Source of the DNA: Chalara sp. BL73
Lineage: Eukaryota; Ascomycota; Leotiomycetes; Helotiales
Length of the DNA: 64,000 nt
Direction of reading: 5' to 3'
Assembly: GCA_918026815.1 (NCBI GenBank)
Contig: CAKJVC010000128.1
Location: 62,001-126,000, forward strand
Of the stretch, positions 1-11,812 are shown one piece after another; within the stretch, counting starts at the first letter, position 1, and each line of letters begins with the position of its first letter. The notes below the pieces were generated by a model, which saw only the letters and a list, made by a program, of their open reading frames with translations, made no database searches and was not told where the DNA came from. Made by a program: the position numbers and the translations under genes.

Positions 1-1748
1 TTTTTTCTGTTAATTTATTTGCAAAGTTTGGCTGATTTCTCTCGGTCGAGACATAGAAGGATCAGCCTGATCGATTTCAACCTCTTGCTCCAGAACCGCA
101 CTAATGATGCCCCCACGGGGCGTAGTCGCCAGAAACGGCTACGGAGCGGGATCCTTTCTATCGGGTTTTTCCCAAGCAAGGGTACCGGATAAGCCGTGAG
201 AAGCCTCAATCCTACGCAAAGCACTCGAAAACTTGTTTTACTATCACTGCCATCAACTGTGCAGGCTGGTCCAATTATATATCTCCAAAGTTGCTGCCAT
301 GTTCGTGAAGTATTTGGGTGAGACCTTGGTCAGATTAAACATTAAGGTTTGCCACTTGTATCCGATGCAAAGTGGGGTATGGAAAAAGAATTCCATGTGC
401 GGAAGCTTCTGCCATGGTCCGGACCGTTCTCCATGGATCCTAGAAGAAAATCATTGGGCCGTGGACTGATGTCTGGGTAATGAGTACGACGTCAAGTATC
501 CAACCATTGCTTGGCGTAAGAGCCAAGATCTATCTACAAGGTTTTTATTGGTTCTCTCATCTATTTCACTCGTTGGAAATGCCTGGTTGAACCAGTCATC
601 AGTGCGATTTCCAGCCACTATGCGGGCGCAATATTGCTTTGAACGGAAAATTTCTTTTGTGAACAAACAACCCCTCTTCCGGTTTATGTAAGATGGGTCG
701 AAGTCTAAAGCGAAAGGTGGCTCATAACAATTAGAAGCCGTTTTCAAACTATAGTCATGTGATGGAAAGAAATCAATCGTAGTTTCCATATCACGAATTT
801 ACGGTGAGATACCTACCATCTGCACTTTGTAAATGTGCTAAATTAAGGCCTCCAAAAGAAAGAATCCTTGAAAGGTGTATCTTGTCACGTTTCAGGGCAT
901 TTAACCGAATGAGAAAGCGAAGAACAATTATGACCATTTTAAGATAACGATGTCGTCTACGTGAAATAGGATCTGGAGCATTCTGCAGGGGTATTTAACG
1001 TGTGCTTTCTATTGGCTGAGTCGTCAAGTTCTCGTAACATTATGTTACAGTAGAGTATCTCATTTTGCATGTATGGCCCTGCTACATGGCAATCCTGCAC
1101 AATGGTCTTTGGAAACATCAACAAATTTCGTGTACTGGATTCTATTCGAAATAAGGAGAGCTACATCTCGCCAGTTAATGTACTATGGATTTGCGGTGAA
1201 CCTTCGCTCCCTCGTCAGTTTCATGCTTTTCCAATCTTCAATTACACTTTACCACATGTACTCCTTATGGGACTCCTTATTCCATAAGGAATTGGATTAA
1301 ACCTAAATGTCTCAATCAACAGGCGAAGGCTCTGGACGTTTGTAAAGTTGAAAATAATGAGTGGCCCATTTTCTACAATGGAATGCACTGAACAAATCCA
1401 TGGACGTGGTAGTAACCCTGCTGGCTGGAACCCCGGGAGCATATCAATTTCTTTGGAATCCCTGAAGTGTAACCCTTGTCCGCTACTCCTTGTTGAAAAT
1501 GTGAAAACGGTTTCCAGGGGTACAGCAATCCGGTACCTGGCAGGCTCCCAGTGATGGATTCGCTAAAGTACAGAAGCCGTCCCTGATGTCGGAAGGAATG
1601 GAAGGGTTAACCCGTTACTTTTGTCTCAAGATGAGATGTCGTTATGAATTTCGCAACTATTAAGGTAGCAAAATCTGCCGATCCATCGTCTTTCATCCTC
1701 CCTTCTTTCTGATCTTCACGTATCTACATGCACTGACAGGAAGCGACC
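1..1748. other. No supported gene at the window start
   Basis: Short ORFs occur on both strands here, the longest being 112 codons on the minus strand at 451-789. None shows a domain, a splice-consistent extension or compositional signs of coding that I recognise. I treat the stretch as intergenic, or possibly the tail of a gene starting outside the window. Confidence 0.4.
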
Positions 1749-3226
1749 ATGGCGCCATCTTTGGAGACGTTGATCACTTTATGGCCACGAGTTGATCGCG
1801 ATCGGCCATCTAATGCGCATATGATCTTGGGAGTCACGGGATTTTTAACTGGTCTGGCGTTGATCGTTGTCAGTCTTCGACTTTACGTTCGTCAATTCCG
1901 ATTGAAAACGTTTGGGTGGGACGATGGAATTATTGCTCTTGCTATGGTGAGCCCATGTTTTTTGTGGTGTTTTGGTGCTATTTCAGATAGCTAACGAAAA
2001 CTGATATTAACAGCTTCACTCGGTAGGCGTCCTTGTATGCTTTGTCGGTCAGACAAGAAACGGGGGCGGAAGTCACTGGTATGATATCGGTGTACCTGAA
2101 GAATTTGAGCGATTAAAACATTGGCAATATGCTCAAGTAATTGTTGCAATCACCGGTGTTAGCATCGTGAAAATCTCTATTGGGTTTGCCTTGCTTCGAT
2201 TTCTTCCAGGAAAAGCATATCGGCGCTTTATTATATTTATGATATGTATGCCACCTTAGCTTCTCGTCGAGACAGCATTCAGAATACCGCTAATAACCAT
2301 TCAGGTTTTGTCATTGTTTACACTATCGCTAGCGAAGCACCCTTACTATTTGAGTGCCATCCCATGCACTTTAGCTGGAAGTTCAATAGAGCTCCAGACG
2401 CACCTTGTATATCAAGAAATAACTTCAAAAAGGTGGCAGACATAAATGGTGGTATGTCAAGCGCGGTTCATAGCTTGGAGAAAAAGGGAGAAATTTCTAA
2501 TAGCTCTGTCTTAGCAATCAACATTATAACTGATTTTGTGTTCACTATAACACCAATTCCGGCAATTATCAAACTCCAAATCAGCAAGCGGATGAAGGCT
2601 TCACTTATAGGTGTTCTAAGTCTCGGTTTCGTGTAAGCGCTCAGTATAGCTTTTTGTATGTCTTGGATAACCAATACTTCATGCAGGGCCTGTGGCACTG
2701 CGATTGCTCGCTCTCTATCTGGGAAAAGCAATGCTATGGTACAAGTTACTGATTCAACATGGACACTCAAGTTCTACATCTGGAATTGGTAAGCACTATG
2801 CAAAAAATGATTGTTGTTTCTTTGACTAACGTTTCACACAGCGCTGAATTGAATGCGGGTCTGCTCGCAGCGAGCATTCCTCCTCTGCGGCCCCTTGTGT
2901 CCAAGTGGATGGGAGATACCGCGCATAGATTCCGCACTGGCGAGACTCCAAGCTCTCGTTCTCGATCGAACTCTAAGTACGGACTTGGATCCAACGGCAA
3001 ATTCACGAGCAAGAATGATACCACCCGTCGCGGATATCTGAAGCAGGACGATGTGCCATTGGACAACTTGCAGGAGTGGAAGATACATAAGCGGGAAAGT
3101 CAACTAGTAGTTGGCGTCAGTGGATACATACCAGAGGATGGGAGCAGCGAAGATGGTATATTATCGGGAAAGAAAAAAGGTATCACTCGTCAAACCGAGA
3201 TAGAAATGAAACATGAGGCTAGCTAG
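1749..3226 (+). CDS. Rhodopsin-domain integral membrane protein (fungal PTH11/SAT20-like)
   Basis: I join exons 1749-1946, 2014-2245, 2305-2451, 2515-2632, 2687-2788 and 2842-3226 to give 393 aa. All five introns are GT..AG, 53-67 bp, and phases agree throughout. The product belongs to the fungal-specific rhodopsin-domain family: a short N-terminus, then hydrophobic segments beginning at HMILGVTGFLTG, the typical loop FGWDDGIIALAM, HWYDIGVP, the Cys-containing TM loop, INIITDFVF followed by PIP, and CAELNAGLLAASIPPLRPL near the last membrane segment. The C-terminal ~100 residues are hydrophilic and probably cytoplasmic. Members sit in the plasma membrane; some have been proposed as surface sensors (PTH11 in rice blast), but most have no known ligand. 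The third intron has two possible acceptors; I chose the one that restores the family motif. The start is the first ATG in frame, preceded by a stop-rich leader. Confidence 0.85.
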
Positions 3227-4086
3227 GGACGGTTTCTGTCCGAGTATGAGGATGTAAAATAGATTGATAACCAAGAGCGATTTGCCTCAACACATACTGA
3301 TTGCACTTTATGATGACTAAGCAAGATATTGCCAAGCAAACCGCCAGTGATGGAAAAGTACTCATAGAATGGGCTTTTACAATCCACTAGCAGGATCCTT
3401 CAGGCATACAGCTTTCAGAAGGGTAATAAATTCATGTTGCGATGAAATCCCAGTCCTATGGATGATTGCAGCGGGCCGATAATTGGCAATGATCGTAATG
3501 CTAATATGTGCTGCAAGCAGTCTAAGGGAGCCTCTAGCAAGAGTGGCCTAGCCTCTCTTGGCACTAAGATACTCCTTCTTACGGTCATGAAAGTTATTAA
3601 TTGAAAGACTCTCGGTATGCTAAATTCTGCTGCCGAGCTACTCAAGCGCTGCTTCGGGGCGGGAAAAGCCGCGGAGAGAATCCGTTACCGGCATATCCAG
3701 AACAGCCTAATATCAGCGGAGAAAAAAAGCCACTACTTATATACTCTCCTGCTCCGCTCCGCTAATAAACTCTCAACTTGCTGGGATTCGTAGCCAATTG
3801 ATTCTTCCCTTTCATAGCTGTGGCTCGGGTGTGGCTAGGGCAAGTAAGAATATGTGATTCGCCGAACAGGATGTAAATTGGAGAAAGCGGATGATTTTAT
3901 CCAAATCGAGCGAAGGCAAGAAGTTTCCTGCGGGCATGGAATAGCAACACGGATGTAGATGTGTCTCAATGAGGAGGGAAAGGCTGAATACGAGGTTACA
4001 AATCATATATATGTGAAAGATCTTGCTGCTATTGCTGCGCCATAGCGAGGGAACTATGAACGAAGTCTCCAATCCCCTGACCACGT
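3227..4086. other. Intergenic between the rhodopsin-like and GH43 genes
   Basis: No ORF or RNA gene is supported. The two flanking genes run in the same direction, so this 860-bp stretch should contain the terminator of the first and the promoter of the GH43 gene. I see no decisive element. Confidence 0.4.
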
Positions 4087-5906
4087 TTGCTTCTATACAA
4101 GATGTTGATACTAAACTTCCTAGCACCTATGGTCTGGCTCGTAATGGCTACAGAAGCGGTACCCATTGGCAGTAAGAACACTACATACACGAATCCCATC
4201 CTGCCTGGTTGGAATTCTGACCCAAGTTGCACATTTGTGAAAGAGTGGGACAACACGTTTTTCTGCACCACATCGTCTTTCCTGGCATTTCCCGGAGTCC
4301 CAGTGTATGCAAGTAAAGATCTTGTGAACTGGAAGCATGTCAGCAACGCCCTCTACAGCCCTAAGCAGCTGCCAGAGCTAGCTCGAAATGGCGCACAAAA
4401 TGAAGGCATTTGGGCATCTACCATCCGCTTCCACAAAGGCACTCTCTACCTCATCACGTCATATGTTTCGTGGATCGGTGGCTGGGGCCCAAAGATTCTG
4501 CTTTTCTCCACAACGAATCCTTATGATGACAGCGCATGGAGTGGTCCTGTGCACATAAAGAACCCGGCGAACGACATCGACCCGGATCTCTTCTGGGATG
4601 ATGACAAGGTCTACATGTCTGTCGCCGCCGGAATTTGGATCAGCGAGATCGACATTTCGACCGGGGAAGCGACAGAGCCATTCAAGGTGTGGAATGGTAC
4701 TGGTGACCGGAATCCGGAAGGGCCACATCTCTATAGAAAAGACGGCTATTATTTCCTTCTGATCGGAGAGGGTGGCACTGAGACAAACCACAGTGTGACG
4801 ATTGCCCGGTCAAATGACATCCACGGCCCATATGAAGGTTACGAAGGCAATCCCATACTGACGGCCAAGAATACAGACAACTACTTCCAAACGGTCGGAC
4901 ATGCAGATCTCTTCCAAGATGCATCGGGAAACTGGTGGGCTGTAGCACTGGCTACACGATCCGGGCCGGAATGGGAGGTATACCCAATGGGCAGAGAAAC
5001 AATCTTGACACCAGCCAAGTGGGAGAAAGGGGAGTGGCCCATTCTGGATCCCGTGCACGGCAAAATGTCCGGGCCCCTTCCGCCGAAGAACAAGAACGTG
5101 CCAGGGAAAGGTCCATGGCAGGGGGATCCAGACGTCGTCAACTTCGAACCCAGCTCCGAGCTGCCAAAGCACTTTTTCTTCTGGAGACCACAACCTCAGC
5201 CAGAACTTTTCACGATTTCACCACCCGGACATCCGAAGACGTTGAGGATTTCGCCGTCAAGGGCCAATTTGACCGCTGATGATGCCTTTGAGCCCACAGT
5301 TGAAGGCCTTGCATTCGTTGCGCGGAAGCAGACCAGCACTGTGTTTGACTTCAGTGTCGACCTTTCCTTTGACCCAAAAGTAATAAACGAAGAGGCTGGG
5401 ATCACCGTATTCCTTACACAGTTTCAACACATTGATCTTGCCGTTGTCAACTTGGCTCCTAGCCCTGGATCAAAACCAGTGCCAGCTCTGAGATTTCAGG
5501 TCGAGGCATCAGGCAAACCAAATGCTAGTATTCCTGCGGTGAACATTAAACAAATCCCAAAATCCTGGCACTCGGGTCCCGTTAGGCTCTCCGTGTCGGC
5601 TACTCGCCATTCTGAGTATGCCTTCTCTGCAGCACCTGTATCTCAACCGAAGGAGTCCATCGTACTAGGATCTGCCAGCGCTGCCATTGTATCTGGTGGC
5701 AGCGGTCCATTCACCGGTAAGTAGCCGTGTTCTTCTTTAAATTTTCTAGATATATTCTTTACTGATTGCTTGTTCCTTAAGGAACGATTGTTGGGGCGTA
5801 TGCGACAAATAATGGAGGTGAAGGGAGCGTGCCAGCTTATTTCAGCCGATGGAGATACACGGACGTTTTTCAAGAAATAGATGCGGACACTTTTGTCTCA
5901 GCTTAA
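4087..5906 (+). CDS. Secreted glycoside hydrolase family 43 (beta-xylosidase / alpha-L-arabinofuranosidase type)
   Basis: Exons 4087-5716 and 5782-5906 give 584 aa; the intron is 65 bp, GTAAGT..AG, phase 1. The first ~24 residues form a signal peptide (a second Met at residue 6 is also possible). The five-bladed GH43 propeller follows: the catalytic base is Asp45 in GWNSDPS, the pKa-modulating Asp165 lies in NDIDPDLFW, and the catalytic acid Glu211 lies in DRNPEGPHLY. The C-terminal ~220 residues form the beta-sandwich typical of fungal GH43 xylosidases. The length is normal and all three catalytic residues are present, so I expect an active enzyme trimming xylan or arabinan side chains outside the cell. 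Substrate specificity cannot be read from the sequence. No other carbohydrate-active gene lies beside it. Confidence 0.93.
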
Positions 5907-6352
5907 GAAAGGGGTAGATATGATCAAAGATCTCTAATGACAACGTTTAGCTTGAGATTATTAGCTCCAGTGATATCGTATTCTACTCTTGCACTGCGCT
6001 GAAATCTTGGGATTAAAATTGATCTCAGTCTATCAGAAAGGCAAAGACTGGCCAGTCACTACCCAACGGTAGTATATAAAGAGCTTTGGTAGTAGTTAAT
6101 TGCCGGTACATACTTCCCTCCAGCCTGCCATGCCGCCATCCAATTGTCAAAGGATTCGGATCCCCTTCCAGTAGCCACTTACTGTAGGTCCAGTGTTTGA
6201 AACCTATGCAAATACGCTGCGCGTTTCTTCTTCATGCCAGACTACGGATTTTAGGCACCATATTGAGAAGAGACAGGCTTATAGAAGTAGGGAGTGATCG
6301 GAGATATCAACAAGATACAAAATTTACGATATTGGAGTGAACTGCAACACTC

Positions 6353-7134
6353 TTGAGGATACCCTCAATTACCTTAGAAACATTTCATGCATTCCTCCAT
6401 TCCGTTGCTTACTTTCTAGGATCAGTTTTTAAATCTCACAACAGCGTCCAAGAACGAATTACCGGCCTGATTGAAGCCGAGGCGCTCGCGCCTACTGGTA
6501 AGGACTTCACTAGTCAACGAAGAGATTTGACAGCTTTTAATAGAGGCACTCGAGCATATATACTAGACATTTTAGATTCAACAGTTACATCTTCGAATAA
6601 AAAACATTTGGCGTGGCTATAATGATGGAGCTGAAGAAGGGATTTGATGGCTTGACTATACCAATAATATATGGTCACAAACCGGTCGCCTCAGATTCAG
6701 AGGAACAACATGACCTCGCCACCCTACAGCAGATGGAAGACGCTAACAAAATTTTTATCGTCGACGCTGATAATCGCAGACTAGAAGTTCTTTATAATGA
6801 TATTATGAACAGACGACTTGTTTCTAGTTATAATAGGCTGAAGGCTGAAGTGGTGTATCTGATGTGGTCTGGCAGTGGTTTAGACCACAAGGTCGTAATT
6901 ATCGGGTTGGGGGATGTTGTGAAAGGTGTGATAGGGATAGAGAATAGGATAGAAGATCTGGTAATTAGATTAGGCCCGGAGGGGCGGGGTGTACTTCGTG
7001 ATATCACTAGATGTGCCATTGATAGGAAGACGAAGTTAGAAGATATGAGAGAAAAGGAGGAAAACCTGGGGCAAGAGCGCCCTAAGCCTGGGAATCTGAT
7101 AATGCGACGGTGTAAGAGACGACGTCTCCTGTGA
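6353..7134 (+). CDS. Hypothetical protein in two overlapping ORFs (possibly one broken gene)
   Basis: Two ORFs, 6353-6622 (89 aa) and 6613-7134 (about 170 aa; an ATG at 6622), overlap with a frame change at the TAATG near 6620. The second is rich in charged residues, with a run suggesting an alpha/beta fold (IFIVDADN, VVYLMWSGSG, KVVIIGLGDVVKGVIG) and a basic C-terminus (RRCKRRR). The first has an amphipathic N-terminal half. I recognise no family. Either these are two halves of one gene split by a frameshift or missed intron, or the upstream ORF is chance. The consistent physicochemical pattern of the downstream ORF makes it the more believable part. Confidence 0.35.
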
Positions 7135-7501
7135 TGGAGAGCTGTCAGTCTTATCTAGAAATAACACTGCTGTAAGCCATCACTTCAAAATTTAAGGAAT
7201 ATCATATGGAGAGAGGTGTTCATGATGCTTATAAGACTGTGTAGAAGAACAGTATCCTCCGAATGTGATTCTCGTTCTACCCAGAGGCAAAAGACAACGC
7301 AGCTGATGACACATCTCAGTACGGGCCCTTTTCCCAATAAGCAAACAAGTCATATCCCCAATGACCACTAATCTGTGCATCTTGCCCACAACTTGATTTG
7401 GTTAACATCAGTACCGTGTTCTTAACATAGCTCCACCGTCACCCGACCGAGTTGCCAAGCGCTATCACTTCTATGCACTATAACCACAAGAAAGCTGACC
7501 G

Positions 7502-7952
7502 TTACCACCATCCATACCAGGTGGCCCTTCTCTTCTCGTTCGCTCTACCCAATGGCTCGCAAGCTGAGCAAGCTTCATGCCCGCAAAATTTCTCTAACTT
7601 CTCGAGATTACCGTCTTGTGCCTCATCCCGACGATAAGCGTGGCAATAGTCGTGGCGATCACCGTCAGGCTTGATTAGCGAGTTGATGTTGGCGGCAGCG
7701 CACTATACTATGTTAGTCTCATCCATGGGGCGAGGCTAGACTGTAATTGAGAGGGATAGGGATAGGCAATAAGGAGAAGTAGCTTACGACACAGCACCAG
7801 CGTGCGTGGTTCACGTAGACTGGCCAGGTTCGTGGATTGGTTGAGGCTTGCAAGGTTGTTTGGGCTGAGGGGTGTTTTTGATACTGGGTTTGCTCTTTTG
7901 AGGCAGAATCCTTTGGTTTCTGATCAGGAGGGGCTCTTCCAGGCGCCGTCAT
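7502..7952 (-). CDS. Small Cys/His-rich hypothetical protein (121 aa), putative zinc-binding
   Basis: Exon 1 is 7788-7952 and exon 2 is 7502-7702 on the minus strand, with an 85-bp intron (GTAAGC..TAG, a CTAAC branch point just before the acceptor), phase 0. The ATG at 7952 is followed by a ~40-residue polar, low-complexity leader. The C-terminal half is compact: WCCVCAAANI, then HDYCHAYRRD, then FCGHEACSACEPLG. The W-C-x(n)-C ... C-G-H-x-x-C-x-x-C layout looks like a zinc ribbon or treble clef. Fungal genomes encode many such small proteins of unknown function. Neither exon stands out alone because each is short, but the splice join restores one continuous Cys-rich module. Function is unknown. 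Confidence 0.6.
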
Positions 7953-8807
7953 GGTGAGAGCTCTTGCGTCAATGATGAAGAGGGAGGCGATGAACTTTAA
8001 GCGGTGTTGAGAAAAGGAGAGCGTCTTTTGATGGGAATCTGCACTTGAAGTCGTGGCTATTTCGTGGATGAAAAATATGGAAAACACACAAGGAATTGGG
8101 TAGGAGGCTGCCGTCTAGAAAGGGTTTAGCGTCGATATTCATGGTACTGTACGCACTTGGTAGTGCTAGAGACATGCCCAGCAACTCATTGGTCAACCTA
8201 GTCTCTCAAATCACGTTTCCCTGCCGCCCTTACAAGGCGGTGACCAGTATTAATGGAGAAAACTTCCAGAAGGTAAAAAAAGGCTGATTCAACAAGTACA
8301 GTTTCACTTAAGATTTCTTCGAAGGAGCCTAGTCTGTTCCTGGGTGGTTTTTAATTATATTCCTGGCTTTACAAATCTACAAGGTATCAATAAACAAAAG
8401 CAAAACTTGCAATTAGCTTTTGTTAGCGTCTCAGTTTTTGAAACAGAATTTCCCAAAATTCAGGTAGTGGATAATGACTACGATAAAGCATGTTTCTGTT
8501 TTAAAAGATCAAAAATACCTCTAGATAAAGAAGGATCAAAGGCGAAATTATGCTTCCTCTTAATATGATATGTATATCAAAGATCACATAGAATTCATTA
8601 TCACAAGATCAACGGGCTTTCTTTGGATCATGTCTCTGGGGTTAAGATAAGCTAACTACTATATATGGGGGTCATGCACCCTCTGAGAGCTGCCCATATC
8701 AGAGCTCAGAGAATGACCAGAAAACCTTAATTCGCAAATCGACACCTCCCACCCGCTCTCTCAACGAAGGGGTTGGCTATCTTCTGAGTGGCTCAGAGAG
8801 CTCAAAT
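7953..8807. other. Intergenic
   Basis: This stretch separates the divergent Cys-rich and BTB genes. A 74-codon ORF at 8344-8568 has no recognisable features. Nothing else is supported. Confidence 0.4.
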
Positions 8808-9981
8808 ATGAATCCATTTCAATTCTCTGCTGAAACCAGAGGCGTGGTTACTCCAGAAAGTTTTGATCAAAATATTAATCAAGGAGATATGCCATCTGGA
8901 AATAAAGGGAAGAAATGGTCGCTTGCACCGTAAGTTTCTGGTTATAACCCCTGTTACTGAAGTTTTCTTTAATTGTCCCTACATCTAAAACTCTATTTCT
9001 AATATTACTCCAGGAATGATTTCTCTCACCAGCCCATTAAAATAATTGTAGGCAATAGTACGTAAGGGCGATTGAGTTGGGGGGAAAAAAGCCCACTAAT
9101 GTTTGCGTATCACTCAGGTCAAGCAAGTACGGAGTTCTGGGTCACTAAAGTCTCCATAACTCATCAATCGAATCATATCCAAAGAGCATGCAGCGGTTTA
9201 TGGGTAGAGGGACAGAGCAATACGATCGATCTAAGGGACGACGAATCTGATACGATTGATGCTGATTTGTTCTCCATATTCCTCACATATGTCTACACTG
9301 GAGATATCAGCAACTCTGCTGTTTGGGAAGAGGTTACCAAAGATTGGGATCTGGTTCCGAAAATATCTGAAGTAGATAAAACGGGAATTGTCTGTTCCAG
9401 GACCAGGTTACTTGTTCGCTGTTATATCATGGGTGATTATCTTGGAGCGGAGGCTTTCCGCAATGTTGTGATGGATCATTTGTTTCACATCCACCAACAC
9501 AAAGCGGAAGGTGTGACTGAGCAAGGACTAAAAAAAGGGCTATGGGACCTTAGATTGGGAAAAATCTTCGGGGGCCTAAATAATGCAGCAACTGGCATAA
9601 AGGCTATTGACTTCATATGGAGGAACACCACACCCGGCTGCAAGCTCAGAGCTTTCATTGTGGAGAACGTTGCTCTCACGGACAAATTTCTGTTAGATAT
9701 GGGACTACCGGACCGGGGCGAAGAGTCCAGCTTCAGCGAGTTCACTTTCGAAGTTGCAAAAACCGCAATTGAGAATTTCAACAAGGCTAAGACGAGGATG
9801 TACAATGTGGATATTGACTGGCTCTATGAGCACATTGCCTGTGAATATCACGACCATGATGGTTACCCTAAGAGCTACAACTGTGCTGTGGTGAGTACTT
9901 CCTAACTCCAAGATCTGAAAGAGGCAAAACGGCCCTTGTCTATCTACTTAGGCAGTTAATATGCTTCCGCAGGAGTGCTAA
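8808..9981 (+). CDS. BTB/POZ-domain protein
   Basis: Exons 8808-8929, 9014-9057, 9118-9890 and probably 9973-9981 give about 315 aa. The N-terminal ~40 residues are polar. The BTB fold then begins: PIKIIVGN, STEFWVTK, HIQRACSGLW, IDLRDDESDTIDADLFSIFLTYVYTGDI. This matches the fungal BTB pattern in which a V-G strand and a FWVHK-like helix are split by introns. The C-terminal ~180 residues are the helical tail usual in fungal BTB proteins. Most such proteins have no assigned role; some BTB proteins act as dimeric adaptors for cullin-3 ligases. The second intron uses GTACGT and has two in-frame acceptors (9117 or six bases later). The last exon is uncertain: without splicing, translation ends at 9905 instead. 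Confidence 0.75.
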
Positions 9982-10081
9982 CTACGAACGTGTCCGTAGA
10001 GGCCTAGAGTACCACCCATAGATACCTATAGAGTTCTCTGCTCCGCAGGTATAAGGACATTCTGAAGTCAAATAAATCTCG

Positions 10082-10348
10082 TTGGGTTGTGGTCTCATAA
10101 TGCAAGCTATTATTGAATCTCCTATGAATTTTGGTTCGGTGCCTGATTCTAGCCGTTATGATTCAATGTGTATATCGGCCCAGGTAGGGGCTTCTCTGAT
10201 GTGTGATCAATGTGTAGATACTTATGGAGAGTATTTATCTTCAACCAAGAAATCCTATTATCAGCACCTATTAGAAGAGAAAATTAAAAATTCAGTTTTC
10301 AAGTCCAGCCAGAAGTCTTGGCACAAGATAGTCCAAACAGGGGTTTAA
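10082..10348 (+). CDS. Unrecognised short ORF (88 codons)
   Basis: The reading frame has plausible codon use and a pair of cysteines (MCDQC), but no domain I know and no neighbour that explains it. It could be an exon of an unrecognised gene or chance. Confidence 0.15.
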   Translation: MGCGLIMQAIIESPMNFGSVPDSSRYDSMCISAQVGASLMCDQCVDTYGEYLSSTKKSYYQHLLEEKIKNSVFKSSQKSWHKIVQTGV

Positions 10349-11335
10349 AGGGGCTACAAGCGAGGGTCTGAAATAATCTTGGCCCTCTACAGAGTTAATG
10401 CTACAATGTTATCGGTTTTCAGAGCTGTTATAAATCAGTACCAAATATCGGCTCCTTTTGAGAGCGATAGTAAAGGAAAATATAAATGAAACAGGTGTAT
10501 CTTAAGTCAAATATTTAATTATCACGTGACGATTCTTTCTGGATTCAATGACGTTGCCGTCTACCAAAACCATGAGGACTACAACGTATGAAAAATTCTT
10601 ACTTGCAAATTCTTCTTTACAAGGACAATCTCAAGTAACCTTTCTCTCGTTTATTTCACCGAGATACCAGCAGACAAACACATGATCACACAAAGTTGGT
10701 AGACTCTCAATTGCCGTGGGCGACACCCTTTACTTGTAGCTCTCTTGATTTGCAAGCAACTTAGCCGATCGTAAGTTCAACTTCCTATTTTTCGGGTACA
10801 TAATATTCATCAAGTCGCTACAATACGGTTCGGAAATGCGTATCGTTGGTGGCGCACTATCAGAAGCCAGACAAATCAGAGATAAGCCGTTGTCCAAATC
10901 ATTTGGATCTCTCAGAACTCGGTATTAATCATGCGTCCAACTCGATCCCCTTCAAGCCATCCAAATTGTTGGTTATCCAACGATCTGTACAATACATTTG
11001 GATTGTGGGACCTGCCTTATGGGTTGTGAATGTCACGATAGCCGCAGGTTGCTTGATAGTGGAAAGGATGTTCAGGTAAGCATGCGACCATTTTACATAA
11101 ACAATCGATTAGTGTTCGAGTCTTCCACTACCATGAGCCTTTTATTATTATTATTTCTTCACCGTTTCTGTTCATGTGCCTTCCGATTCATTTTGCCACC
11201 TGCTACATCACATAGTCAATCAGTTAGTTCGGAAGTCTCGGCTTCAAGAGCATTGTTTCACCCAAATAGATAAAATCTTCCAGATATCGATCAAGAAGTG
11301 TAGTATATTCTTTTCTAGAAGTATTTGCGGTCAAA

Positions 11336-11812
11336 ATGAGTGGTACTGGCGCATTTGTCGAACCTCTTGTGGTGGTTGCACTCCTAGTATGTGGTACCTG
11401 GATCAATCGCCATCTAGCAGCACTCTTCAAATTACCGCTGCATATCGGACGATGATGCAGAACGATTTCACCATTCTTTATTCGTTCGCATGAGAACCTA
11501 ACTCCAAAATCAGAGTACCAAGTTGGAATAGGGCGGCATGTGTAGCTATTGGGACTTTCTATCCTCCTTTGATATTAGTTGCCATCATTGCCACAGCTAA
11601 CCACTTTATTCTTTCTTGATGCTGTAGTTGGCGGGATAGTTTGTGCTGCAGCATGGTATGGAAATGACGTTATGCTCAACCTCCTAGTGATTGAAGATTG
11701 GCTCTTGTCATTTGTTAGAATACACAAGCCGGAGCCTTCGATTGCTGATACCGGAGATCAGGCACCAGACGGCCAGGTAAGAAGCTCATATGGTGATGGA
11801 GACGCGGTCTGA
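11336..11812 (+). pseudogene. Decayed membrane-protein gene with four in-frame stops
   Basis: One frame runs 477 bases from ATG 11336 to TGA 11810-11812 and reads as protein throughout, but is interrupted by TGA 11453, TAG 11543, TGA 11570 and TAG 11576. The N-terminus has a hydrophobic helix (AFVEPLVVVALLVCGTWINR), the middle has YQVGIGRHV followed by a hydrophobic run containing three of the stops, and the end has VVGGIVCAAAWYGND and LNLLVIEDWLLSFVRIHKPEP. Three stops lie in a Trp-like hydrophobic context and are each one G-to-A change from TGG, as RIP would cause. The N-terminus resembles, from memory, fungal PAP2-superfamily membrane proteins; that is a tentative match. An upstream ORF (10846-11079) with a membrane-like end may be part of the same relic. 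Confidence 0.5.

Noticed and set aside
15..224. 69-codon minus-strand ORF at the window edge
   Set aside because: No motif, no splice partner and too short to distinguish from chance.
7552..7680. Plus-strand ORF whose residues vaguely align with the histone H3 C-terminus (LHARK.SL...D..L)
   Set aside because: It lies exactly opposite the second exon of the Cys/His-rich minus-strand gene, has no H3 core upstream and covers too few residues.
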